A DNA stretch of 64,000 bases from Bacteroidota bacterium (GCA_030835135.1 JAUQWO010000075.1:275330-339329), one strand, 5' to 3'; numbered from the stretch's first letter, positions 49,143-58,204 are shown. Numbers and translations: made by a program. The notes: generated from the sequence alone by a model not told the origin.

Positions 49143-49975
49143 AGCGCATTCTCGTCGTTGAAGACGATGCCGCGATCAGGAACGGACTGGAAGAGGTCCT
49201 GGCCGCGGAACACTATCAGGTCCTGATCGCCGCGAACGGCACCCAGGCACTGAGCCTGGGCAAGAAGGAGAACCTGGATGTGATCATCCTGGACCTCGGC
49301 CTGCCGGATATCAATGGCGAGGATGTCTGTCAGCAGCTCCGGGATGCCGGCGTCCCCACCCCGATCCTCATGCTCACGAGCAAGAGTCAGGAGATGGACA
49401 AGGTGATGGGGCTGGAGAAGGGCGCGGACGACTATATGACGAAGCCCTTCAGTGTCCGCGAGTTGGTCGCGCGGCTGCGTGCACTTCTGCGCAGGGAGCG
49501 GGGCGTGAAGAAGGACCTGGAGGAGTACGCATTCGGTGCGGCCGTCGTGGATTTCAAGAAGCAGGAAGCCACGTTCGCCGGGAAGCCCGTCAAACTGTCG
49601 GTGCGTGAATACGCGGTGCTGAAATACCTCATCATGCATGAGGGTGAGGTGGTGACGCGGGACATGCTGTTGAACGATGTCTGGGGGTACGAACAATTCC
49701 CGACCACGCGCACGGTGGACAATTATATCCTCGCGCTCCGCAAGAAACTCGAAGGGAAGACCACGGCGGCGAGGCACATCCTGACGGTCCATACGGCAGG
49801 ATACAAGTTCGTCAGAGAGAAGGACGAAGGTACAGGGGAGAAGAAAGAGGCGAAGGCGCAGCAGGAAGAAGGATCGAGCAAGGGCAAAGGAAAGAAGCAA
49901 CGTGCGGCGAGTGGGATCGCCGGGGGGGACAAGAAGCGCTCAGCGACAAGAAAGGACAATACACCGAGATCCTGA
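49139..49975 (+). CDS. OmpR-family response regulator with lysine-rich tail
   Basis: 278 residues. Receiver 1-115: acidic pair VVEDDAAIR, acceptor Asp in VIILDLGLPDINGED, Thr/Ser in LMLTSKSQE, Lys in YMTKPFSVREL. Winged-helix DNA-binding domain about 125-225: KLSVREYAVLKYLIMHEGEV, VWGYEQFPTTRTVDNYILAL, RKKLEG and LTVHTAGYKFV. After the usual OmpR end, a tail of about 50 residues rich in Lys/Glu/Gly/Arg follows (EKKEAKAQQEEGSSKGKGKK, then DKKRSATRKDNTPRS). It is the cytoplasmic partner of the preceding kinase. The tail could add non-specific DNA binding or be unstructured. Confidence 0.93.
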   Translation: MKRILVVEDDAAIRNGLEEVLAAEHYQVLIAANGTQALSLGKKENLDVIILDLGLPDINGEDVCQQLRDAGVPTPILMLTSKSQEMDKVMGLEKGADDYMTKPFSVRELVARLRALLRRERGVKKDLEEYAFGAAVVDFKKQEATFAGKPVKLSVREYAVLKYLIMHEGEVVTRDMLLNDVWGYEQFPTTRTVDNYILALRKKLEGKTTAARHILTVHTAGYKFVREKDEGTGEKKEAKAQQEEGSSKGKGKKQRAASGIAGGDKKRSATRKDNTPRS

Positions 49976-50041
49976 CAGGGGACTGCGGGTCCCGTGCGCT
50001 CCGGCTGAGGAGGATCAGGCATTGCTGAGCACGGCAGGACT

Positions 50042-50068
50042 CCCCCTGGCCTTTCAACGGGCAGGGGG
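50042..50068. terminator. Hairpin between convergent genes
   Basis: CCCCCTG (50042-50048) pairs with CAGGGGG (50062-50068) in the gap between the OmpR-type gene (plus) and the radical SAM gene (minus). No T-run. Confidence 0.45.
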
Positions 50069-50102
50069 CTCCCCGGCGCCCCGACCCCGCTGCCGTCTCC
50101 CT

Positions 50103-51500
50103 TCAGGCCACTGCTCGCATGTTCGCCTGCCGGCTCACCGTAGACCGCCCCGGCCCCTGCGCGATCCGCACCTGAGCGTGATGCCGCTGGAACACCGACA
50201 GCTTGAAGTAGATCCCCGACGAGATCGCCAGGCGGAACGCGAAGCGCACGATGCTCTCATGTCGTTCCTGCATCCACAGGAACCGCCACCACCGGCGGAT
50301 GATCGCACGCCACCCGTAGAACCCCAGCACCACCGTGCGGTAGGCGGCATGGATCTGTTCAGGGGTGAGGTGCTTGTGCCGGAAGACCAGATGGTCGCCC
50401 TCGTAGTGTGAGAGGTCGTCGTCCACAAGCCGGCCCTCGTCAACGATCTTCCGGTACAGCGGTGTGCCATAGATCGGGATCGCGATAGAGGGGAGGATGA
50501 CCATCGTCCCGACCTCTTCCAGCAGCGCCGGGAGCCTGCGGTAATACTCCTCCGTGTCCTCATCCAGCGCGAACATGAGCCCCGTGAAGGTGAGGATGCC
50601 GAGGCGGTGCAGCTTCGCGAACGCCCCGCGGTATTCTCCGACGTTGTTCTGCCGCTTCTGCACGTCGTTCAGGCTCTCCGGCGACAGCGATTCCATTCCG
50701 ATGAATGCCATGCGCCCTCCGGCTTTCGCCAATGCCTCGACGAACGCATTGTCACGCAGTGAATCGATGGAGAACTGCGCACCCAGCGCCCAGAGCTTCA
50801 GCTTCGCGATCTCGCCGAGGAGCTCCTTCGCATACTTCAGATCGCCGCCCAGGTTGTTGTCCAGCAGCATCGCCAGCTTGCGCTTGTACCATGGCACTCC
50901 CCGGGTGTTGGTCAGGTCGCGGATCACGTCCGTGATCGGACGGGTGCGATGCGGTGCGCGCTTGATGTTGAGTGCGCAATAGGTGCACGGGTGCGGACAG
51001 CCACGCGTGGCCTCCGTGACGATCGGGGTGGCGTATGCCGGTTCGGCAAGATCGTATCGCGGCGGGGGCATGCCGTCGAGGCAGCTATCCAATGGTGCAT
51101 CATAGCGCGGCCGCAATCGTCCTGCAACGAGGTCCTCCACCATGCGCGGCCACATCTGCTGCGCTTCGCCCACGAGGATCGCATCGAAGTGCGGTTGCAC
51201 CTCCTCCGGGAACGTGGAGGCGAACTTGCCTCCCCCGATCACCGTCTTGCCCATGGCCCGAAACCGTGCGGCCACCTCGTATGCATGCGGTGCAAGGTAA
51301 TCCATGAAGCTCAGTGCGATGCATTGCGCCGGTGTCGCATAGTCGATGGGACGCACCATCTCGTGGAGAACCTCGACATCCACGAAGGGCGGTGTCAGGG
51401 CTGCCAGCAGGAGTCCGGGCAACGGGGGGGCCGGACTCTGCGCGTAGTACGGGTTGTCCTCGCCGAGGTTCTGGAAAAGGACGATGATCTGGATCGTCAT
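50103..51500 (-). CDS. B12-binding-domain radical SAM enzyme
   Basis: 465 residues from the ATG at 51500. Residues 1-135 resemble the cobalamin-binding fold placed before many radical SAM domains (IIVLFQNLGEDNPYYAQS, PLPGLLLAALTPPFVDVEVL, GKTVIGGGKFASTFPEEVQP, DAILVGEAQQMWP), but the DxHxxG cobalamin ligand motif is not evident. The radical SAM domain follows: TEATRGCPHPCTYCALNIKR holds the CxxxCxxC cluster ligands, then LAMLLDNNLGGDLKYAKELL, FIGMESLSPESLNDVQKRQN and FTGLMFALDEDTEEYYRRLP. Such enzymes use S-adenosylmethionine for methylation, cyclisation or C-C bond formation on unreactive carbons. Last gene of the 50-56 kb operon; 4 bases after the oxoamine synthase. Substrate unknown. Confidence 0.88.
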   Translation of the reverse strand: MTIQIIVLFQNLGEDNPYYAQSPAPPLPGLLLAALTPPFVDVEVLHEMVRPIDYATPAQCIALSFMDYLAPHAYEVAARFRAMGKTVIGGGKFASTFPEEVQPHFDAILVGEAQQMWPRMVEDLVAGRLRPRYDAPLDSCLDGMPPPRYDLAEPAYATPIVTEATRGCPHPCTYCALNIKRAPHRTRPITDVIRDLTNTRGVPWYKRKLAMLLDNNLGGDLKYAKELLGEIAKLKLWALGAQFSIDSLRDNAFVEALAKAGGRMAFIGMESLSPESLNDVQKRQNNVGEYRGAFAKLHRLGILTFTGLMFALDEDTEEYYRRLPALLEEVGTMVILPSIAIPIYGTPLYRKIVDEGRLVDDDLSHYEGDHLVFRHKHLTPEQIHAAYRTVVLGFYGWRAIIRRWWRFLWMQERHESIVRFAFRLAISSGIYFKLSVFQRHHAQVRIAQGPGRSTVSRQANMRAVA

Positions 51501-51504
51501 CCGC

Positions 51505-52824
51505 TCAGGCTGCGTGCAGACGGGTCGTGCCATGGTCCGTGCCCTCCTGGTTGTGCCGGCATGCGTGCCATACCTCGCCGACGGCCCTGGTGAGCCGTTC
51601 GATGTCGTCGCCGGTATGTGTCGCCATGATGCTGATGCGGAACCGTTGCTGCGTGACCGGCACCGCCGGGTATTCGATCGAATTCACGAAGATGCCTTTC
51701 TCATGGAAGAGCCGCGATGCGTGACGGATGTCCATCCACGCCGGCACGATGAGCGGAATGATCGCGGTCTCCGGGTGGACATCGAAGCCAATGCGGTTCA
51801 GGCACGCCGCGGCGTACGCGATGTTCTGCTTCAGGTGCCACCGGCGCTCGGGCTCCTGCTCCAGCACATCGAGTCCGGCGAGCACCGTGGCGACCACCAC
51901 GGGCGAGAGCGAGGCCGAGAACATGTACGGCCGTGCGAAATAGCGGAGATAATCGATCACGGGCTTCGGGCCGGCGATGAAGCCGCCGGTGACCGCGAAG
52001 GTCTTGCTGAACGTGCCCATACTGATGGCGATCGCGTCCTTGACTCCGAAGTGCTCTGCCGTGCCGCCGCCATTGGCTCCCATCACGCCCGTGCCGTGGG
52101 CGTCATCGACGAGAAGCATCGCATCGAATTCCCTGCATACTGCGACGAGCTCCGGCAACGGGGCCAGGTCGCCATCCATGGAGTAGACGCCTTCGACCGC
52201 AACGTACCGGTCGCCTGTTCTCTCGGTTCCTGCTGCCACAAGCAACGCGCGCAGTGCGTTCAGATCGTTATGGGGGAAGCAGTGCGCCTGCACACCGGCC
52301 ATCTTCATGCCATCGCAGAACGATGCGTGGCTGTACGCGTCGTAGTAGACCGTGTCCGTCTTCTGCATGAGTCCGGCCACCAGACCCACATTCGCTGCAT
52401 AGCCGCTGGCGAACACGAGGGCATCCTCGGTCCCTTTCAGGGCCGCCAGCCGCTGCTCGAGCTCACGGTGGAGCGTGGTATACCCGTTGAGCAGCGGCGG
52501 GCCGCCGACCCCGGCGCCGAATTCCTCCAGCGCCGCCGCGGTGCGTGCGCGCAGATGCGGATGGGTGGCGAGGCCGAGATAGTTATTGGAGCCGAACATG
52601 AGCATGGGCCGCGTCGCCCCGGTGGCCGGATCAGCGACCCGGACCTCCCGGTCGGCTGCCGATGTGATGCAACGCCGCGTCAGAAGTTCACCGTGCTCTT
52701 CGAGGTCCCGGAGGAACCCACCGAAGAACCGCGTTCGGTCGGCAAGCCGCATGTGACGACCGCGGAGCAGCATGTCCCGCAGATCGAAATTCTCCCCACC
52801 TCGGTACTCCTGCTCGTGTGTCAT
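51505..52824 (-). CDS. Alpha-oxoamine synthase (serine palmitoyltransferase/KBL-like)
   Basis: 439 residues with an AGGAGA ribosome site. PLP-dependent enzyme that condenses an acyl-CoA with an amino acid and releases CO2. Key segments: MLMFGSNNYLGLATHPHLRA, GVGGPPLLNGYTTLHRELEQ, FASGYAANVGLVAGL, YDAYSHASFCDGMKMAG, LVDDAHGTGVMG, and the PLP lysine in SMGTFSKTFAVTGGFI. The order fits the AOS group (BioF, KBL, HemA, SPT). An N-terminal extension of about 70 residues (RHMRLADRTRFFGGFLRDLE) favours SPT-like enzymes over BioF. Neither biotin nor sphingolipid companion genes are nearby, but a lipid-kinase homologue and a prenyltransferase are in the same operon. Cytoplasmic. Confidence 0.9.
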   Translation of the reverse strand: MTHEQEYRGGENFDLRDMLLRGRHMRLADRTRFFGGFLRDLEEHGELLTRRCITSAADREVRVADPATGATRPMLMFGSNNYLGLATHPHLRARTAAALEEFGAGVGGPPLLNGYTTLHRELEQRLAALKGTEDALVFASGYAANVGLVAGLMQKTDTVYYDAYSHASFCDGMKMAGVQAHCFPHNDLNALRALLVAAGTERTGDRYVAVEGVYSMDGDLAPLPELVAVCREFDAMLLVDDAHGTGVMGANGGGTAEHFGVKDAIAISMGTFSKTFAVTGGFIAGPKPVIDYLRYFARPYMFSASLSPVVVATVLAGLDVLEQEPERRWHLKQNIAYAAACLNRIGFDVHPETAIIPLIVPAWMDIRHASRLFHEKGIFVNSIEYPAVPVTQQRFRISIMATHTGDDIERLTRAVGEVWHACRHNQEGTDHGTTRLHAA

Positions 52825-52893
52825 GACCGGATCTCCTGTTGTTCAACCTGGTGCAATGTACCTGACGCAAGCACCCGGCATGTCATGTTTTTG

Positions 52894-53934
52894 TCACGAA
52901 GCTGTAGAATCCTGCGCGGACGCGGCGATTCCCAGCAGCTCCGCGATGTAGGCCTGCACGGTGCCGCCATCGGGTGGATCCATGTTACGGATGACAGCCC
53001 GGTGGTCGGGGCCGAACGACCCAACCCCGGGGATCACGATCCTGTCGCGTTCCGTAGCTGTCCCGATGTACCGGCATTCTCTTCCGGCAACGAGGATCGG
53101 CGCACGGTGGGGTGGTGTCACCGACGGAGAGAGGGCGAAGACCAATTCGAATTCACCATGCGGCCCTGCAAGAAACAGCCACGGTGGCAGGCCCATCGCC
53201 TCTGCGACCGCGAGGGTCTCATCACCGAGAATTGCATTCCATGTCTGTGGGAGTTCGAACCCGACGCCGTTCAACCGTGCGAGCTGGTCCAGCGTCGCCA
53301 GCAGCCCGTCGCTGGTGTCCATACACGCCGACGCAAGGCCGCGGAGAGCGCGGCCTTCACGGAGCCGTGCCGTGGGGAGGTACGAGGGCGACCGGGATGC
53401 TCCCGAAAGCAGCGCCGCCGCAAACGCATTGCCCGCGCCGAGCTGGCCCGTACAATAGATGCTGTCGCCCGGACGGATGCCGATGCGTGTGAGCGCGGGA
53501 GTGCCGCTCACAGCACCGACCGCGGTGCCGGTGAGTTGCAGCCGGTCTCCAGTATTAGTGTCGCCGCCCAAGACCCAGCTTCCGCACGCCGAACACGCGT
53601 CATGGATCCCTTCCTGAACACGGGCGATCGCCGGCGGATCCATCGCGGTGGGAAAGGTCTCGGCGATGAGGATGCCCAACGGTTCCGCACCCACCGCGGC
53701 GATATCGCTGAAATTCGCCATCACCAGCATCCATCCGGCCAGCCACGGATCGGCATAGAGCCCGGAGGCGATCTCTTCAGCAATGGTATCGGTCGTCAGG
53801 GCCAGCGTATGATCATCACCAAGGCGAAGCAGCTCGGCATCGCTGTGCTGCAGCTCGTTGAGCTGGCGGGGCGATCGGCTGAAGCGCTGGGTGAGAGATG
53901 CGATCATTGCGAGTTCACGGACGTTCGTTGTCAT
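52894..53934 (-). CDS. ThiL/AIR synthase-like ATP-dependent kinase
   Basis: 346 residues of the PurM/ThiL fold. Metal and nucleotide-binding residues appear in LGDDHTLALTTDTIAEEI, VMANFSDIAAVGAEPLGILI, VLGGDTNTGDRLQLTGTAVG, GDSIYCTGQLGAGNAFAAAL and ACMDTSDGLLATLDQLARLN. The SDG and GGDTN motifs are those of thiamine-monophosphate kinase. The sequence deviates from usual ThiL in the C-terminal third and its neighbours have nothing to do with thiamine, so it more likely phosphorylates a pathway intermediate or carries out an AIR synthase-like ATP-dependent step. The start overlaps the lipid-kinase stop by 4 bases. Confidence 0.85.
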   Translation of the reverse strand: MTTNVRELAMIASLTQRFSRSPRQLNELQHSDAELLRLGDDHTLALTTDTIAEEIASGLYADPWLAGWMLVMANFSDIAAVGAEPLGILIAETFPTAMDPPAIARVQEGIHDACSACGSWVLGGDTNTGDRLQLTGTAVGAVSGTPALTRIGIRPGDSIYCTGQLGAGNAFAAALLSGASRSPSYLPTARLREGRALRGLASACMDTSDGLLATLDQLARLNGVGFELPQTWNAILGDETLAVAEAMGLPPWLFLAGPHGEFELVFALSPSVTPPHRAPILVAGRECRYIGTATERDRIVIPGVGSFGPDHRAVIRNMDPPDGGTVQAYIAELLGIAASAQDSTAS

Positions 53935-54857
53935 GGACAGACCTTCAGTGCCTGTGGAACTACCTCGAAGCGCACAGATGACGCGCGCACGGTCTCCCCG
54001 TCGAATTCAATGGCGATGGGGGCGGGGGAGGACAACGTGATCGACGGGGTCGACCAGGAGCGGACCCCGGGAAGACCACCGGTCGTTCCGTGCAGGAGCG
54101 ATCGGAGGAGCTGGATCCGCCGGGGGATATCCATCCCTTCGCACGCGACCACCGTGAAACGGCCGTTCTCGTAATCCCGTTCGGCGTCGTAGTGAAGTTC
54201 TCCCGAGAAGAAGGGACTCTTCAGGATGCCGATGTTCGTGAGGGCCAGATCGACCGGCCTCGACCCGGGGACGGTGATGGTCACGGGGGCATTCTTGTAC
54301 GCGACCAATGATGTCAATGCCGCATAGGTGATCGCGGCGGACACGCTTACGCGCTTGAGCACTCTGAGAATTGGTCCGGGTGCATTGAACCGGGAATTCC
54401 CCTCGGCCGTGATCCCTGCGCTGGCGTTGAGGAAGAAGTATCTGGTCGTTTTCTGACCCTCCGATCCGATCGTGATCCGTCCGGCATCGCACCGGGATGC
54501 GCGCGAGAAGTCGAGACGCGCCGGGATCCCGTCGATTGATCCGGCCTCACTCCGTGGCTTATGAAAGTCGTTGCTCGATCCAAGTCCGATGGCTCCGAGG
54601 GTGATCGTTCCAGCGTATGCGGAAGATGCGCTCAGCAATGCGTTGACAACGGCATTCGCTGTGCCGTCGCCGCCTGCTGCAACGACACGCCGATCGGCCG
54701 ATCCGAAGCATGAAGCCAGTCCCCGGGCAATGGCATCGGGACCAGCCATCACCACGGTCCGGAATGCGCCGAAGCGGTCGCGCATGGCCGGCTCAATCCG
54801 GCGCCATTTCATCAGGCCCGTGCCGGCGCCCGAACGGGGATTGACGAAGACGATCAT
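53931..54857 (-). CDS. Diacylglycerol/sphingosine kinase-family lipid kinase
   Basis: 308 residues from ATG 54857 (the open frame extends far upstream but is then antisense or overlaps the UbiA gene). Segments: MIVFVNPRSGAGTGLMKW, VVAAGGDGTANAVVNALL (the GGDGT nucleotide motif), LGAIGLGSSNDFHK, GRITIGSEGQKTTRYFFLNA and the C-terminal AIEFDGETVRASSVRFEVVP. This is the DAGK catalytic fold (YegS/DgkB/sphingosine kinase), which transfers phosphate from ATP to a lipid hydroxyl. The protein has no membrane segment. Both ends overlap the neighbouring genes by 4 bases, showing tight coupling to UbiA and the ThiL-like gene. Confidence 0.9.
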   Translation of the reverse strand: MIVFVNPRSGAGTGLMKWRRIEPAMRDRFGAFRTVVMAGPDAIARGLASCFGSADRRVVAAGGDGTANAVVNALLSASSAYAGTITLGAIGLGSSNDFHKPRSEAGSIDGIPARLDFSRASRCDAGRITIGSEGQKTTRYFFLNASAGITAEGNSRFNAPGPILRVLKRVSVSAAITYAALTSLVAYKNAPVTITVPGSRPVDLALTNIGILKSPFFSGELHYDAERDYENGRFTVVACEGMDIPRRIQLLRSLLHGTTGGLPGVRSWSTPSITLSSPAPIAIEFDGETVRASSVRFEVVPQALKVCP

Positions 54858-55813
54858 ATCTGACTCACTTCCGTCCGAGAGGAGAGGACGAGTTGAAATG
54901 TGCCATAGAACAGGAGCAACGGGATCGTCCACAGCGGATGCATGGCCGCGATCGCGGCAGAGAGCATGATGATGTAGCTCTCCACCACGAGGCGGATCGG
55001 TGCATGGGCTGTGCGGTCGTCGGTGTTCCGGTGAAGCAGGATCTGCGCTCTGATCGATAGCCACAGCCCCCAGCCGGACAGCAGGATCCCCGGTGCGGCA
55101 TCCCAGGCCGATGCCCACGTGCGTTGCAGGTTCCAGAGGTGGAGCAGCAGACCGGCAAGCGCGGCGGCGGCGAACAGATCGCTGACGATCGCTGCCGCTC
55201 TCCGCCCGAACACGACCGGGAACGTATGGTAGCCCGTCTGGCGGTCGGCCTCGATGTCCTTGAAGTATCCCGCGATGACGAAGTTGGCATAGCCGGCGAA
55301 CGCAACGACCATCAACGGGATGATCGTGCCGGGCAGTGCAGGAGAGGATCCATCGGTTCCCGCAAAGTATCCCATAAGAAAGAGGACGGACACGATCCAT
55401 GCATTGTACCACGGGCCGCCCCACCAGCGGCGTTTGAACCACGTGTATGTTGCGAGTCCGCCGACCGCAAGGGCGCCGAACGCGAGATTGATCGTGTTCC
55501 CTGCCGCAAAGAGGACCGAGCAGAGCGTGAGTCCGAGCAGACTCGTGATGAGCACTGCCCTCCGGCTGATGGTCCCCTGCACCAGCGGACGGTACGGAGC
55601 GGAGATCGCATCGGTGTCCGTCTGGAAGCAATCGGTGAGTGCCTGCCCGAATCCGTACGAAAGAAAGGATGCGATGAACACCGGAATGATCACCGCCGGC
55701 GGCACGTGTCCGGCGGCGGCAACGCCGGCGAGTCCGGTGATCCCCGAAAGGAACAACAGATACGGCCTCATGGTGATGAGCATGGCCCTGGTGAACTGTG
55801 CTGTCGTGTGCAT
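54854..55813 (-). CDS. UbiA-family prenyltransferase
   Basis: 319 residues from ATG 55813, with GGAGG 6 bases upstream. About eight or nine hydrophobic helices. The two aspartate-rich motifs of the family are DCFQTDTDAISAPYRPLVQG (DxxxD form) and FKDIEADRQTGYHTFPVVFG. The SAPYRPLVQGTIS stretch resembles chlorophyll synthase-like and archaeal lipid-type UbiA members more than ubiquinone enzymes. The reaction attaches an isoprenoid diphosphate to an aromatic ring, sugar or lipid headgroup in the inner membrane. It is the first gene of the minus-strand operon; a weak promoter-like pair lies upstream. Confidence 0.9.
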   Translation of the reverse strand: MHTTAQFTRAMLITMRPYLLFLSGITGLAGVAAAGHVPPAVIIPVFIASFLSYGFGQALTDCFQTDTDAISAPYRPLVQGTISRRAVLITSLLGLTLCSVLFAAGNTINLAFGALAVGGLATYTWFKRRWWGGPWYNAWIVSVLFLMGYFAGTDGSSPALPGTIIPLMVVAFAGYANFVIAGYFKDIEADRQTGYHTFPVVFGRRAAAIVSDLFAAAALAGLLLHLWNLQRTWASAWDAAPGILLSGWGLWLSIRAQILLHRNTDDRTAHAPIRLVVESYIIMLSAAIAAMHPLWTIPLLLFYGTFQLVLSSRTEVSQI

Positions 55814-56224
55814 CGGGTCCTCCATTGGTTGCTGATCCAACCTACGGGATCGGGTGCCCGGGGATGTCATGGAAAGGTCATATCGGGGTCAACGGATCAC
55901 GGGAGCGTGTTCTTCCGGAATTGCGTCGGGTGGCTGACAGTGTGCGTTTCATCCGTGGTCTGACAGAGATAGCGCTTCCTTGTGGAATTCAGTATGTTGC
56001 GCGCGGGAGAGGGGCCCGGTCACAGTGCAAACCATCCGCGAACGAGTGCGCGGTGCAGATGGACCCGCACCACATCATCCGCCGGGTGGGTCATCGGAGA
56101 CGCGGGACCTTGACGATCCCGCGGGGGGATTTGTTGCACGGCTGTGACAGCTTTGTGACATATGCAGAGGGGGTGCGTGTATCTTTGTGCTGTCCACACC
56201 ATACCACCACAACGGAGGATCATC
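55814..56224. other. Divergent intergenic region
   Basis: Separates the UbiA operon (minus) and the phospholipase C-like gene (plus). No gene is seen. A possible minus-strand promoter (TTGACC, 17 bases, TGACAT; 55864-55892) is only a partial match. On the plus strand nothing better than TATCTT near 56180 was found. Confidence 0.4.
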
Positions 56225-57511
56225 ATGGACACTGCAAAGAAATTGCTCGTTGCTTCGGTCGTGCTGCTTGTTGCGGCGCAGAGTGCATTCTCCTGGGGGA
56301 ATGCAACACACGTCTACTTCGCGAAGGAACTCGGTACCCGCTTCGGACTCATGAATGCCCATGAGATGTATGGGGCCGTCCTGCCCGATGCGTTCAACTT
56401 CATGTTCGACGCGAATGGACAGATCCTGTACGATGCCACTCACCATCAGTTTCTTCCCTTGTATCAGAACGCCTGGAAGCCGGCGCTGAAGTCCACCGGC
56501 TTCGGGTTCGTTTCGCACAATGATACCTGGGGTGCGGACTACACCGCGCATCACAGCGCCTTCACCTCGCCGGGCGAAGGATATGCGATCGCCAAGGGTG
56601 CGGTGCTGGCACCGCAACTCATTCCCGTGCTCGTACAGATCCTCACCAACGCCGGCCTCCCCTCACCCGATGCCGAATACGTGGCGGGTGCGCTGGCGCC
56701 GGAGATGGGGCACGACCTGAGCGAGACGGCGGTGGACCTCCTGGTCCGGAGGAATCTGGATCGTGCCGTTGGTATGCGGATGATGGCCGCGGCGCAGACG
56801 CGTCCCGCGGACGTGCCTCAGCTGCTTGCCACGACCTACGGTCCGGGACTTGCGGCCGCAACAGGCGTGTCGGAGGCGGAAGCCCGGGCGCTGATCATCG
56901 GCGCGGAGAATGATTACAGGACGCTCATCACGCAATACGGGTTGGCCTTCACGCTTGCCGAGCCGAAGACCATTGCGATGCTGGCGGCGCAGACCGCGCC
57001 GGTTGCGGAGATGCTCATCGAAGCGAATGTCGGGGGCGTCGATGTGACCGTGACGGCGGAGCAGGTCGCCGGTTTCATCCAGGCTGCGATCACGGTCGTG
57101 GAGCCCGATTACAGGCGCGAGCTTGCTGCGACGCTCCGGTTCGTCGAACGCAGCATGCGCGAGCACGGCGTCCGGCCGGTGTTCTTTGGCTTTGCATGCG
57201 ATGAGAACGGGGGCGAGGTGCCGTCGACGGATGCCGCGACGGCTCCGGAGGAGTTCAGCCTTGGCCAGAATTACCCGAACCCCTTCAACCCGTCCACGAC
57301 GATCGCGTATGCGGTACCTGCGGATGCGAGGGTGTCGCTGCGCGTGTATAACACGCTCGGCGAACAGGTTGCCACGCTCGTCGATGAGCTGCTTCCTGCC
57401 GGGCAGCATCAGTCGACCTGGCACGCTGCCGGCATGCCGAGCGGGCTGTACTTCTACAAGCTCGAGAGTGCCGGTGTGACGATGACGAAGCGGATGATGC
57501 TCGTGAAGTAG
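56225..57511 (+). CDS. Secreted zinc-dependent phospholipase C-like protein with T9SS domain
   Basis: 428 residues from ATG 56225, with GGAGG upstream. Residues 1-22 are a signal peptide ending AFS. The mature protein begins WGNATHVYFAKELGTRF, like zinc-dependent phospholipase C proteins that start with a metal-binding Trp and a nearby His. Further candidate zinc ligands are His in DATHHQFLP, VSHNDTWGADYTAHHSAF and LAPEMGHDLSETAVD. The last 85 residues are a T9SS type A sorting domain (NYPNPFNPSTTIAYAVP to KRMMLVK). The likely activity is phosphodiester hydrolysis of lipids on the cell surface, but the zinc assignment rests on motif reading only. A hairpin follows at 57553. Confidence 0.75.
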   Translation: MDTAKKLLVASVVLLVAAQSAFSWGNATHVYFAKELGTRFGLMNAHEMYGAVLPDAFNFMFDANGQILYDATHHQFLPLYQNAWKPALKSTGFGFVSHNDTWGADYTAHHSAFTSPGEGYAIAKGAVLAPQLIPVLVQILTNAGLPSPDAEYVAGALAPEMGHDLSETAVDLLVRRNLDRAVGMRMMAAAQTRPADVPQLLATTYGPGLAAATGVSEAEARALIIGAENDYRTLITQYGLAFTLAEPKTIAMLAAQTAPVAEMLIEANVGGVDVTVTAEQVAGFIQAAITVVEPDYRRELAATLRFVERSMREHGVRPVFFGFACDENGGEVPSTDAATAPEEFSLGQNYPNPFNPSTTIAYAVPADARVSLRVYNTLGEQVATLVDELLPAGQHQSTWHAAGMPSGLYFYKLESAGVTMTKRMMLVK

Positions 57512-57552
57512 GGGCACGGTACCCGGAAAGCAGATCATGCGGGAAAGGAATG

Positions 57553-57579
57553 GGCAGGGGTCATGCATTGGCTCCTGCC
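57553..57579 (+). terminator. Hairpin downstream of the phospholipase C-like gene
   Basis: GGCAGG (57553-57558) and CCTGCC (57574-57579) pair, extended by one or two weaker pairs, and are followed by TGTTT. Confidence 0.45.
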
Positions 57580-58204
57580 TGTTTGCTCTGGGCAGCTGCG
57601 CCCCTCTTGACGCATGTCACACCAGGCGTGGATCCCGCGTGAGGGAGGCTGTGACGCCGAACACAACGTGTCGGGCATCTCTACAATCTCAACTTTCTGA
57701 TATTGACAACGCGATGCGATTTTGTTACACTTGTCCAGGACGGTATCGTATTTCTGGTAATTGTCCCGTTGTCTGCGCCATGCGGTAGCCTTCTACAACA
57801 CCCTCCAACCCGAACGAAGGCAGGTTCAAGTGTGGCAACCAGAGGTGAAGTGAACCTTGCAGTGCTGAAAGCGTGAGTGACCTCGATCAGGGTCGCGATG
57901 GGGAGCTGTCTGTGCATGACGAGTGCGCCACCTGATCAGGGATAGAACATCCCCGTGGTATCTGTACCTCTTCTCTATGGTTGTGCTTCGTGTCTGAACT
58001 CTGAAACCACTTCAACGGATCCGGCCTCCGTGCTGGCCTCCGGGGGCATCATATTCGCTGATCATGCCCTCTCCGGACGTTTCGCTCATGCGGCATCCGG
58101 CGGGGTCGAACATCCTTGCAACCGTCGGTGAATGGATTCACCTTCTTCACGGCATATCGGGGCAATCACTCAATCATCAAGCCACCACTTCGCTGGAGGG
58201 TATC
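57580..58204. other. Intergenic leader of the giant surface-protein gene
   Basis: No credible gene. It contains a strong promoter at 57703-57731 followed by about 470 bases of leader, unusually long. No riboswitch fold was recognised. Confidence 0.5.
57703..57731 (+). promoter_or_regulatory. Promoter of the giant surface-protein gene
   Basis: Consensus TTGACA and TACACT with a 17-base spacer. Confidence 0.6.

Noticed and set aside
52894-53934. Genuine thiamine-monophosphate kinase
   Set aside because: The fold fits, but no thiamine gene is near and it is locked by overlaps into a lipid-type operon, so the name ThiL was not applied.
54858-55631. Upstream extension of the lipid-kinase frame
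   Set aside because: It overlaps the UbiA gene in another frame, and the kinase N-terminus MIVFVNPRSG is intact from 54857.
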